Shown: piece after piece, positions 56,519 through 64,000 of the stretch | Position numbering within the stretch: the first letter of the stretch is position 1 | Layout of the letters: the number at the start of each line of letters is the position of its first letter | Assembly: GCF_011064285.1 (NCBI RefSeq) | Contig: NZ_CP049332.1 | Location: 372,001-436,000, forward strand | From: Vibrio ziniensis | GTDB taxonomy: Bacteria > Pseudomonadota > Gammaproteobacteria > Enterobacterales > Vibrionaceae | Length of the DNA: 64,000 bases | Direction: 5' to 3' | Notes under the pieces: generated by a model | What the model was told of the DNA's origin: nothing | The model's input: the letters and a program-made list of their open reading frames with translations, nothing else | Database searches by the model: none | Translations under genes and position numbers: made by a program

Positions 56519-57550
56519 TTAGTTTCTTAGGCGTTGCCAGTATTTTTCGTAAATGGCTAGAGCTTCTGGACCAACGTCGTTAATGAACTCACCGTTAGCG
56601 ATGTCTTCATCTGTTGGGAAGATTGTTGTGTTATTTCTCAATTCTTCAGGTAGTAGCGCTCGACCAGTAGTTGTTGCTGAAGCGTAGCCTAGGCTGTTAA
56701 CGATTTCAGCTTGGTTGTCTGCTTGATACATGAAGTTAATAAATTTGTGTGCCAGCGCTTTATGTTCACTGCCTGATGGAATGGTAAAGTTGTCCATCCA
56801 CAATACAGAACCCTCTTTAGGGAACACGAATTTTAGCTCAGGCATATCTGCTTGACCTTGATATGCATTGCCGTTCCATTGCATACCTACAGACGCTTCA
56901 CCAGAAACGTAAGGTACGTGTGGTGCATCTGAGTTGTATAAAAGAACATTGTCTTTAAGAGCAACTAGAGATTGGTAAGCTTTTTCGATCTCTTTTTCGT
57001 TTTTAGTGTTGATGCTGTAACCATTCAGTTTCAGTGCCATACCGAATACGTCGCGGATATCGTCAATCAACATAACTTGTTGAGCGTATTTTTTGTCCCA
57101 TAGTTCAGCCCAATGAGTTACACCTTCAGGAAGAACTGAAGAGTTGTAGCTCATACCTGTTACACCGAAAATATATGGTAGAGAGTACTTGTTCTTAGGA
57201 TCGTGAGCTTGACCAAGCAGTGCTGGCAGAGCATCTTTCATGTTTGGAATTTGGTTGTGATCTAGTTCAGCAAGTAAGCCTTCACGGCCCATCTTCTCAA
57301 TAAAGTATGCTGACGCGAAAACAACATCATACCCAGTACCTTTAAGAAGCTTGAGTTTGGTATACATTGACTCATTGTTCTCAAATGTTGAGTAGTTAAT
57401 TGTTACGCCTTCTTGCTCTTCAAATTTTTTAAGAGAAGTTTCTGGCAAGTAGCCACCCCATGCATAAACGTTTAAAGTCTGCATTTCTGCGCTTACTTGA
57501 GCTGAGCCAATTGTTGCAGCTAATACCAATCCTTTGATGAAAGTCTTCAT
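56519..57550 (-). CDS. PotD-like polyamine-binding periplasmic protein
   Basis: About 343 residues from ATG 57550. A signal peptide (IKGLVLAATIGSAQVSAE) precedes the PotD fold: LNVYAWGGYLPETSLKKFEEQEG, ENNESMYTKLKLL, GYDVVFASAYFIEKM, PYIFGVTGMSYNS, VGMQWNGNAYQGQ, LWMDNFTIPSGSEH. It is expected to bind spermidine or putrescine. No ABC permease or ATPase gene is adjacent, so it may feed a distant transporter or a polyamine sensor as NspS does. The longer frame to 57580 lacks support. Confidence 0.88.
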   Translation of the reverse strand: MKTFIKGLVLAATIGSAQVSAEMQTLNVYAWGGYLPETSLKKFEEQEGVTINYSTFENNESMYTKLKLLKGTGYDVVFASAYFIEKMGREGLLAELDHNQIPNMKDALPALLGQAHDPKNKYSLPYIFGVTGMSYNSSVLPEGVTHWAELWDKKYAQQVMLIDDIRDVFGMALKLNGYSINTKNEKEIEKAYQSLVALKDNVLLYNSDAPHVPYVSGEASVGMQWNGNAYQGQADMPELKFVFPKEGSVLWMDNFTIPSGSEHKALAHKFINFMYQADNQAEIVNSLGYASATTTGRALLPEELRNNTTIFPTDEDIANGEFINDVGPEALAIYEKYWQRLRN

Positions 57551-57770
57551 TAATAATCTTGTCCTAACAGCCAGTACCATACTGGGGTTCTAATGAATAA
57601 TTAGGCAAATTCTTTGCTCAATAAAGCAAATATAATTTATCGTCAGGGAAAATTTTTTTAACCTTAAATTGCTAAAGCCTACAAGGCCTTATATACAAGA
57701 CTCAACGTGTCTTATTGTCGATTACAGGTGTGTGTTACCATACGAATACTTTCACTGATTGCGTAATATT

Positions 57771-59801
57771 ATGTGTTCTGAAAACTCCCAATTTGTTTCT
57801 TATTTATTGGCATTACGTCAGCTTGCTTTAAAGCATCAATATCGTTTCGGTGTTTGTTTGCAAGGCGCGGAGGCGTGGAATCGTACTTTAGTTCAAGAAT
57901 TGTTAGTTGTCTCGAAAAGTAATTCTGTGTTCCAAGTTGGAGGTGACGCATACGCTGAGGTGCGCCATGTGCCGTTTAACAAAGGTCAACAATTGTTGGG
58001 ACAAGAGTGTGACTTGTTGATTTGTGATCTCTCATCAGGATGGGATGCTAATAGCTTTAGTGCTGCTCTAGGTACTCTTATCGGTGGTGGATTACTCATC
58101 GTATTAGGTTTAGGTGATCTGTCGGATAATGCTGCTGAAAAGTGGCTGAAATCTAGCTTAGATAAGCTAATAGTATTGTCTGATGTTTGCCAACCAATTC
58201 TTCCACAAATATCAGGTGCGCAACATCAAATAGATTATTCTCAGCAGCAACTAGCCATTGAGAATATTGTGAAAGTGGTTACAGGGCATAGAAAGCGTCC
58301 CCTAATCCTGACCGCAGATAGAGGTCGAGGAAAAAGCAGCGCCTTAGGTATGGCCGCCGCAAAGCTGATGTCCGAACGTAAGATTCGTATCATCGTAACA
58401 GCTCCAAGTCTTGATGCCGTTAGTCCGGTATTTCAGTTCGCTCAGAGTTTATTAGATGGTGCGAGTAGTGAAAGAGGTTTTGTGGCAGTGGCCGACTCTA
58501 GATTGCGATTCATTGCTCCGGATGAGCTATTACGAAATACACCAGAGTGTGATTTGCTGCTGATTGATGAGGCTGCTGCTATACCCTTGCCTATGCTTCA
58601 ATCGATCATTAATAACTATCACCGCACAGTCTTTTCTTCAACGATTCACGGTTACGAAGGATGTGGGAGAGGTTTTTCTCTGAAATTCCAAGCTTGGCTT
58701 AAGCACGTTCGCCCTGATATGAAAGTTCAAAATATGTCTCAACCCATCCGTTGGAGCGAAGGCGATCCGCTGGAAGCATGGCATCGAACGAGCTTTTTAC
58801 TTGATTTTGAATTTCAACCAATAAGCGATGCCATTTCCCTTGATGGTTTGATTTTTAGAAAGGTGCCTAAAAGTGAGTTGTTGGAAAATCCCGCCTTACT
58901 GCATAACATCTTTAGTCTACTTGTTAATGCCCATTATCAGACATCGCCAAATGATCTATTCCATTTGTTGGGCGACGAGAAAATGGAGGTCTACATTGCT
59001 ACTCATCAAGATGTCCTTGTTGGGTGCATACTTTCCGTTGAAGAAGGCGGATTAGATCAGTCACTCGTGCATGATATTCAGATTGGTAAACGTAGACCGA
59101 AAGGCCATTTAACTCCGGTTTCAATCGCAAATCAGCTTGGCATTTCTGAAGCAGCGACTCAGGTGAGCCACCGTATTATGAGAATTGCAGTTCATCCTGA
59201 TGTGCAAAACCAAAATATTGGTTTTGAACTGGTTAAGCGCTTTGCGTATGACATTGCTGATGATTTTATTTCCACCAGCTTTGGAGCGACTCCTGAACTG
59301 ATGAAATTTTGGCGAAAGTGTGGCTTTCAAGTCATTAAAGTTGGCTCGCAACGAGATCAAGCAAGTGGCTGTTATTCTGTGCTTTTAGTTAAAGGCGAAA
59401 ACTTGTTGTGGTTAGAAAGAGCTAAACAGAGATGTTTTCAGGTATTTGACTTTGAACTTACCGATTCACTTCAAGAGATGGAACCTGAATTAGTTAGAAT
59501 ACTACTTAGAGAACGTTTCCCCTCTATAGCTCAGTTACCTATAAATCTTATTCAAAATTACGCACTTGGTGGTTCGAACTTCGAGAGCATTGCTGTTTGG
59601 CTACGTGCTCTCGCTTTTTCTTTAGACGATGATAAGGTAAGTGTTCTCTCTGACGTATTTATTTCGAAAGTTGTTCAACGTGTATCTTGGATAGAATGTG
59701 CCAAGAGAAATCAACTTACAGGAAGAAAGCAAATTGAAGCTCATATTAGGAATGGATTATTAAACTTGTTGGACGATTTACAGTGTAAAGAGGAATGTTA
59801 G
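57771..59801 (+). CDS. tmcA: tRNA(Met) cytidine acetyltransferase TmcA
   Basis: 676 residues from ATG 57771 (MCSENSQFVSYL); an in-frame TTG at 57759 is not preferred. An N-terminal DUF1726-like domain, an RNA-helicase ATPase with Walker A ILTADRGRGKSSALGMAA and DEAA-type Walker B LLLIDEAAAIPLPML, and a GNAT domain (HRIMRIAVHPDVQNQNIGFELVKRF) follow. It makes N4-acetylcytidine at the elongator tRNA-Met wobble base using acetyl-CoA and ATP. The last codons contain a perfect parS2 site. Confidence 0.95.
   Translation: MCSENSQFVSYLLALRQLALKHQYRFGVCLQGAEAWNRTLVQELLVVSKSNSVFQVGGDAYAEVRHVPFNKGQQLLGQECDLLICDLSSGWDANSFSAALGTLIGGGLLIVLGLGDLSDNAAEKWLKSSLDKLIVLSDVCQPILPQISGAQHQIDYSQQQLAIENIVKVVTGHRKRPLILTADRGRGKSSALGMAAAKLMSERKIRIIVTAPSLDAVSPVFQFAQSLLDGASSERGFVAVADSRLRFIAPDELLRNTPECDLLLIDEAAAIPLPMLQSIINNYHRTVFSSTIHGYEGCGRGFSLKFQAWLKHVRPDMKVQNMSQPIRWSEGDPLEAWHRTSFLLDFEFQPISDAISLDGLIFRKVPKSELLENPALLHNIFSLLVNAHYQTSPNDLFHLLGDEKMEVYIATHQDVLVGCILSVEEGGLDQSLVHDIQIGKRRPKGHLTPVSIANQLGISEAATQVSHRIMRIAVHPDVQNQNIGFELVKRFAYDIADDFISTSFGATPELMKFWRKCGFQVIKVGSQRDQASGCYSVLLVKGENLLWLERAKQRCFQVFDFELTDSLQEMEPELVRILLRERFPSIAQLPINLIQNYALGGSNFESIAVWLRALAFSLDDDKVSVLSDVFISKVVQRVSWIECAKRNQLTGRKQIEAHIRNGLLNLLDDLQCKEEC
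59776..59790. promoter_or_regulatory. parS2 centromere site 3 (inside tmcA)
   Basis: ATTTACAGTGTAAAG is an exact ParB2 site inside the final codons of tmcA. Confidence 0.9.
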
Positions 59802-59816
59802 GACTATTTTTCTATC

Positions 59817-59831
59817 GTTTACACTGTAAAT
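59817..59831. promoter_or_regulatory. parS2 centromere site 4
   Basis: GTTTACACTGTAAAT is an exact palindrome 41 bp after site 3, between the convergent tmcA and EAL genes. Confidence 0.9.
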
Positions 59832-59836
59832 TTAAC

Positions 59837-61522
59837 TTATGCATTTGATTTGTTGAGTTTTTTAAAATATGGATAACCACACCCATCTATCTGCATAGCT
59901 ACCTCTACGGGTAGTGGTTTCGCAATGAGGTAACCTTGATATGAGCTAGCCTTAATTGGGGCGAACATTTCTGCCATCTCATGCGTTTCTATTCCTTCTA
60001 TTGTCATTTCCATCTGTTTGTTTTCGCACAAAATCGATAGAAACTGGAGATATTCAAAAGCTTCTTGCTCAATGATGGATTGATTAGCCAGATCTTTATC
60101 TACTTTTAGTATTGAGAAAGGCATCTTAAAAATCGAAGTAATAGAACTATAGCCAGAGCCAAAATCATCCATTGCTAATGGGAAGCCTAATTCAGTTAGG
60201 ACCCTGAGGCCTTCTAGCACTTGCTGGTTGTTATCGATAAGCACTGATTCAGTTAATTCCAAAACCAAATTTTCAGGCCGTCCCTTCTTATCGTTGGCAA
60301 TTTCCAATAGTTTTTGAGGAAAGGTATCTTTAAGCAGTTGAAGCGCGGAAATGTTAACGTGCACTTTTAGGTTGCTATTCCACTTTTGGTTGTACTGAAC
60401 AATAAAATCAGCCGATTTTGCGAACACCTTTTTACCCAGTTGAGAAATAAGACCGAGTGTTTCGGCCACTGGAATAAACTCGTCTGGGCGAATAAAACCA
60501 AATTGCTCTGTTTCCCAACGTGCTAAAGCTTCAAACGACTTTAGGTGACCAGTGGCTGCATCTACAATCGGCTGTAAGTGAATGGTTATCTCATCATTCT
60601 CAATTGCTTGCTTTATATGGTTCTCTATATAAAAGTACTTGCTTACTTCTGGCTTAACTTGATCGTTGTAAATCACCCAATTAAGTTTAGATTTTTCGAC
60701 GGCGTATTCACAGGTCTGGTAAGTGGAATTTATGATCTCATCTGATGAAGCTTGTCTGTTGCAGCAAACATAAATACCAATGTATACATCGCCAAAGTAA
60801 GAAATATTGTTGCGTGTGATGGATTTGAATTGCTGAATGAATTCTCTTGCTAGTTTTGCAAGGACGTCATCGGATAAACCGTCTCCAATCAATACAGAAA
60901 ATGTGTCTAGACTAGTTCTATAACATTGGCTTTCGTAGCGATTAAACATGTTAAAACATTCTAAAAGATTTGCGATGAAATCTGTCAGAATGAATTCGCT
61001 GTATTGGCTTACATATGACTTGATACCAGATACATGAAAGGTCATCACAGTGACATTGGAAGAACGCTTTGATAAGTCTAACGCTAGCTTATCCCTGTTC
61101 GGTAACCCAGTAAGCTTATCAAAATATGCCAGTTGCCAAATTGAGTCTTCGAGTTTCTTCTGTTCTGTAATGTCTCTGTGGTTACCCACCATGTACTCGC
61201 CTGAATCATCAACTTGGTTGATACCCGTAGCTTCAATCCAAATATATGTGCCATCTTTCTTTTTTACCCGATATTGAGTAATTACTCGAGTGTCGTCTCC
61301 TACTGCTTGAATATGAGTGTTTACATTATTACAGAAGGGCTTTCTGTCGTCAGGATGAATTAGTTGAGTCCACTGGTCGAGTGTTGTTTGACTGTGAAGG
61401 TCGAATTGTTCGTAAAAACTTTGATTATAGAAGGACACTTGGCCATCTGGCGTCATCATCCACAGCCCTTCAACGGCTGAATTAAACATATTGTTAAAAC
61501 GTCTTTGGATTAATTCATCCAT
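59837..61522 (-). CDS. PAS-GGDEF-EAL protein, probable c-di-GMP phosphodiesterase
   Basis: 561 residues without membrane segments. A PAS/PAC domain (about 1-125; EGLWMMTPDGQVSFYNQSFYEQF, EYMVGNHRDITEQKKLED) precedes a GGDEF-like domain whose signature is replaced by TSLDTF, so cyclase activity is unlikely. The EAL domain keeps catalytic residues: SFEALARWE, VHVNISALQ, VLELTESV, MDDFGSGYSS, LKVDKDL and YQGYLIAKP. It should hydrolyse c-di-GMP, perhaps controlled by PAS ligand or nucleotide binding. AAAGGA precedes ATG 61522. Confidence 0.9.
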   Translation of the reverse strand: MDELIQRRFNNMFNSAVEGLWMMTPDGQVSFYNQSFYEQFDLHSQTTLDQWTQLIHPDDRKPFCNNVNTHIQAVGDDTRVITQYRVKKKDGTYIWIEATGINQVDDSGEYMVGNHRDITEQKKLEDSIWQLAYFDKLTGLPNRDKLALDLSKRSSNVTVMTFHVSGIKSYVSQYSEFILTDFIANLLECFNMFNRYESQCYRTSLDTFSVLIGDGLSDDVLAKLAREFIQQFKSITRNNISYFGDVYIGIYVCCNRQASSDEIINSTYQTCEYAVEKSKLNWVIYNDQVKPEVSKYFYIENHIKQAIENDEITIHLQPIVDAATGHLKSFEALARWETEQFGFIRPDEFIPVAETLGLISQLGKKVFAKSADFIVQYNQKWNSNLKVHVNISALQLLKDTFPQKLLEIANDKKGRPENLVLELTESVLIDNNQQVLEGLRVLTELGFPLAMDDFGSGYSSITSIFKMPFSILKVDKDLANQSIIEQEAFEYLQFLSILCENKQMEMTIEGIETHEMAEMFAPIKASSYQGYLIAKPLPVEVAMQIDGCGYPYFKKLNKSNA

Positions 61523-61876
61523 ATCAAAGAGTGTCCTTTCTCTCGCTAGTGTTTACGTTTACAGTACAGTGAACATCATCATACATGTGTTACATTGTTT
61601 ATATCAATGATATTTATTTTATTAATATCATTGGTTTTACTCGTTTTTCTGCTCGATTCCGTAATTGCTAGATAATGGAATTAGGGATAATGTAATTTTG
61701 TTTAGTTAGTTTAAGTGGCAACAACAGCTACAATTTACAGTGTAAAGTTGCTTAATGGGATGTGTATGACTTTTAGGGTGATACACACCTTAGTTTGAAT
61801 ATATGTATGTTTGGTATACGTCTCAGTTTCGATACACTGGGATCCAACGTTATGTGTACCGTAAAGGTTTAGTAGT
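61523..61876. promoter_or_regulatory. 354-bp divergent promoter region, EAL gene / fapA
   Basis: The region holds promoters for both genes and one parS2 site (61733-61747). A degenerate palindrome TTTACAGTACAGTG near 61558 resembles parS2 but does not match it. Nothing else recognised. Confidence 0.5.
61733..61747. promoter_or_regulatory. parS2 centromere site 5
   Basis: ATTTACAGTGTAAAG, exact ParB2 palindrome. Confidence 0.9.
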
Positions 61877-63550
61877 ATGTGGAAGGATGTCATTACGCTC
61901 ACGGATGATAAAACTCGTGTAGTCGCTAAATTAACGGATGAGCAGTTCGTCAAGAAAGAGTTCACAAATGATAGTCTCGTGAATGCACTTCAACATCTTG
62001 GCGCTTCTAAGTTCTTTCTAATGGAAGACGCAGTAACGCGTTTTATTAACTGTGCGAGTGAAAGAAAAGGTGAGGCATACGAAGGAATCGTTGTTGCAGA
62101 AATCCGCAACGCGAATGTTGAAGTCATCTTGAGTGAGAACGACATGATTGCAAGCATGGTTGTAACTGGCGCTTATGGTGGGCGAGGGCTTCAAAGTGGC
62201 GAGATCATCCAATCTTTAGCAGACGCAAACGTTATTAAAGGTATCAATAAAGCCGCATTGAAAAAAGTGTTCGTAATCAGTAACCGATTAGCTGGCGGTG
62301 AGATCTTTACTCAGCCTGTGGCGCAGGGTAAAGAGGCGATTAACGGAAAAGATGCTAAGTTTCTTCCTTTGGTCGAGGATATCAATAAGCGCATTCTTGC
62401 ACCGCAATCGGCAAAAGGCCAAGACAAAATTGATATGCGCGATTTAGGTGAAACTATCACCGTCAGTGAAAATGACCCGTTGATGCGACGTCAACCCGCA
62501 ACAAAAGGTGAACCAGGCTTTACTGTCCAAGGCAAAATCATTCTTCCTAAACCAGGGGTAGATGTCGCTCTTGTTGCTGGTAAGGGGACACGTATCAGTC
62601 CTACCAATCCTAACCTCCTATTAGCGTCTATCAACGGCATGCCAGTGTTTCGTAATAAAACTATCGATGTTGAAAACGCGATATGCCTCAATAACGTTAG
62701 TGTAGCGACAGGGCATGTGAAGTTTAAAGGCAATGTTGTTATTACTGGTGATGTAGAACCCGGCATGATTGTTAGAGCGACAGGTTCAGTCACTGTTGGT
62801 GGATTTATTGAATCCGCTGATGTTCAGGCTCAAGGCAATATTGAAGTTGGCAAAGGTATTATTGGCCACACGGCAACCGAAGGGGAAGAAAAGAGTTGTA
62901 CTGTTAAGTCAGGCAGCACTATTAAAGCCAACTACGCTCAATATGCAGAGCTGCAAGCGGGGGAAGACATTTATCTTACTGTCCACAGTATGGGAAACGT
63001 CATTCGCTGTGGCAAAGATTTAACTGTTCTTGATGACCAACAAAAGCAAGGGACATTAAGTGGCGGCACTGCGAAAGTAGGAGGTAAAGTTGTGTGCTTA
63101 AACTTGGGTGTTGAAGGTGACACCATTACATTGGTTGAAGCATTCGCCAGTTTTGGCCGTTACAAAGAACGTATAGCGAACCATAGAGACCAATACAAGC
63201 AAGCTCAAGAAGGCACGATGGATGCCATACGTAAAGAGTTAGAATTTAAGAAGCGCCCGAAAGCGGAGCGTTCTGCTGAAGAAGAACTCGAGATTAATGA
63301 CAGAAAAGAAAAAGCGAATGAGCGCCTAGAGAAAGTAAAAAGTTCACTTGATTTGCTTAATGAAGAGTTTGAGCTCGCTTTGGCTGCCAATACCGTTGAA
63401 GCAAAAAATAAAGTATTTACTCATGTCACGGTTCAATTCAGCGATGAAAAAGTAGTTACAAAACGCGTTCGAGGTCCATCTGTCTTCGCTTTCAATCAAT
63501 ACGAAATTCAAGTTTCATCCAAGCTAGAAGATGAAGATGTAGGTGTTTAA
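61877..63550 (+). CDS. fapA: FapA/DUF342 family protein
   Basis: 557 residues. An N-terminal alpha/beta region is followed by the DUF342 core of stacked short strands rich in glycine and valine (GNVVITGDVEPGMIVRATGSVTVGGFIESADVQAQGNIEVGKGIIG), a beta-helix somewhat like bactofilin, and a C-terminal coiled coil (EELEINDRKEKANERLEKVKSSLDLLNEEFELAL). In Vibrio vulnificus FapA is a flagellar assembly factor that interacts with the PTS protein EIIA-Glc. Soluble, with no signal peptide. AAAGG precedes ATG 61877. Confidence 0.85.
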   Translation: MWKDVITLTDDKTRVVAKLTDEQFVKKEFTNDSLVNALQHLGASKFFLMEDAVTRFINCASERKGEAYEGIVVAEIRNANVEVILSENDMIASMVVTGAYGGRGLQSGEIIQSLADANVIKGINKAALKKVFVISNRLAGGEIFTQPVAQGKEAINGKDAKFLPLVEDINKRILAPQSAKGQDKIDMRDLGETITVSENDPLMRRQPATKGEPGFTVQGKIILPKPGVDVALVAGKGTRISPTNPNLLLASINGMPVFRNKTIDVENAICLNNVSVATGHVKFKGNVVITGDVEPGMIVRATGSVTVGGFIESADVQAQGNIEVGKGIIGHTATEGEEKSCTVKSGSTIKANYAQYAELQAGEDIYLTVHSMGNVIRCGKDLTVLDDQQKQGTLSGGTAKVGGKVVCLNLGVEGDTITLVEAFASFGRYKERIANHRDQYKQAQEGTMDAIRKELEFKKRPKAERSAEEELEINDRKEKANERLEKVKSSLDLLNEEFELALAANTVEAKNKVFTHVTVQFSDEKVVTKRVRGPSVFAFNQYEIQVSSKLEDEDVGV

Positions 63551-63563
63551 CTCCTACGATAAA

Positions 63564-63701
63564 TACCAATCTAGCAATCCATTGTTCAGTGAGCATTGAT
63601 AAGCAAATCCCCCGAACCAAGAAGGACTCGACGGAGCTTAACGGACGAATAGATGCTTGCATTCTATGCCTAATCTGCTCATGTTTTTAGTCAGAATGGT
63701 A
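63564..63701. repeat. 138-bp imperfect palindrome, dispersed-repeat copy 3
   Basis: The element begins TACCAATCTAGC and ends TCAGAATGGTA. The reverse complement of the right arm (TACCATTCTGACTAAAAACA, then TGAGCAGATTAGGCAT) resembles copies 1 and 2. It has an ERIC- or MITE-like structure and sits between converging genes. Confidence 0.55.
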
Positions 63702-63721
63702 AACATAACTTGTTGAAAACG

Positions 63722-63747
63722 AAAAAGGGAGCGATTGCTCCCCTTTG
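63722..63747 (-). terminator. Intrinsic terminator after T1SS ATPase gene
   Basis: On the minus strand AAGGGGAGC / GCTCCCTTTTTC with loop AATC, 22 bp after the stop. Confidence 0.85.
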
Positions 63748-63768
63748 TTCTGGCTAATCTGTCTGTCA

Positions 63769-64000
63769 TTAATGTACAGCACGTATCTTACCCTGTTTAA
63801 GATCATTGAGGACGATTGACTTAGGACCGTCCGCAATAATACTGCCTTTTTCCATCACGATAACGCGGTCGACGACATCAAGCATTGATGTTTTATGAGT
63901 AATAAGAATCAGGGTTTCACTTGGTGTCAAGTGTCTAATTTGGCTCTTGATGTGCATCTCGGAGCGGTTATCCATTGCGCTAGTAGGTTCGTCCATCAGC
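63769..64000 (-). CDS. Type I secretion ABC transporter ATPase, C-terminal fragment
   Basis: About 77 residues of the end of an ABC ATPase; the frame stays open to the window edge. The Walker B and D-loop LMDEPTSAMDNRSE and the H-loop LILITHKTSMLDVVDRVIVMEKGSIIADGP are visible. The SAMDNRSE wording and short tail resemble LapB/RtxB-type peptidase-like permease/ATPases that export large adhesins. The bulk of the gene lies outside. Confidence 0.8.
   Translation of the reverse strand, partial: LMDEPTSAMDNRSEMHIKSQIRHLTPSETLILITHKTSMLDVVDRVIVMEKGSIIADGPKSIVLNDLKQGKIRAVH

Noticed and set aside
61556..61576. Possible sixth parS2 site (TTTACAGTACAGTG)
   Set aside because: The right arm does not match TGTAAA; ParB2 binding is not expected.

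Overview
The window is the replication-origin region of a Vibrio secondary chromosome (chromosome II). The evidence is an rctB-type initiator gene (51036-53012, minus), an adjacent array of ATGATCA iterons with a DnaA box, the partition pair parA2-parB2 (54267-56463), and five copies of the chromosome-II centromere palindrome parS2 (TTTACA-N-TGTAAA). Neighbouring genes also fit a Vibrio chromosome II: plzD/popT, mtlADR with a long antisense-capable leader, the malT/malPQ/glgB block and yeeN. The species cannot be fixed from the sequence. A complete cyo operon and the accessory genes are compatible with many marine vibrios.

Layout. 1-5.4 kb: end of a diguanylate cyclase, a yiaW/yiaV-like DUF3302-HlyD pair, an MFS transporter, an EEP-family phosphoesterase and a small GNAT protein. 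5.4-8.9 kb: PlzD (c-di-GMP receptor), PopT (undecaprenyl-phosphate translocase, DUF368), then an unknown anchored protein with SCO1 and PCu(A)C copper chaperones. 8.9-13.1 kb: a candidate 15-residue peptide, rsgA, sstT, and an overlapping M23 peptidase-bactofilin pair. 13.1-18.9 kb: mannitol operon mtlA-mtlD-mtlR with its regulatory leader, an oxidoreductase and a small protein. 19-26.7 kb: DASS symporter, alpha/beta hydrolase with TetR regulator, ZntR-like regulator with SO_0444-type metal efflux permease, AEC carrier, acyltransferase and START protein. 26.7-37.7 kb: glgB, malQ, malP, divergent malT, then yibL. 37.8-40.4 kb: an AT-rich islet with a lipoprotein alkaline phosphatase and an acyltransferase. 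40.7-46.2 kb: yagU-like gene and cyoABCDE. 46.9-50.4 kb: beta-HAD dehydrogenase with LysR regulator, DUF2798, yeeN and two small proteins. 50.7-56.5 kb: rctB, oriCII, parA2-parB2. 56.5-64 kb: PotD-like binding protein, tmcA, a PAS-GGDEF-EAL protein, fapA and the end of a type I secretion ATPase.

How the parts work together. RctB binds the six iterons spaced 22-23 bp apart and probably opens the adjacent TGAT/ATCA-rich DNA. ParA2/ParB2 act on parS2 sites spread over about 15 kb around the origin. The metabolic content is mainly carbohydrate uptake and storage (mannitol, maltodextrin, glycogen) under probable CRP and MalT control, plus an aerobic terminal oxidase with a perfect FNR box upstream. 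Three proteins belong to c-di-GMP signalling. No tRNA, rRNA, CRISPR array, insertion sequence or prophage was seen.
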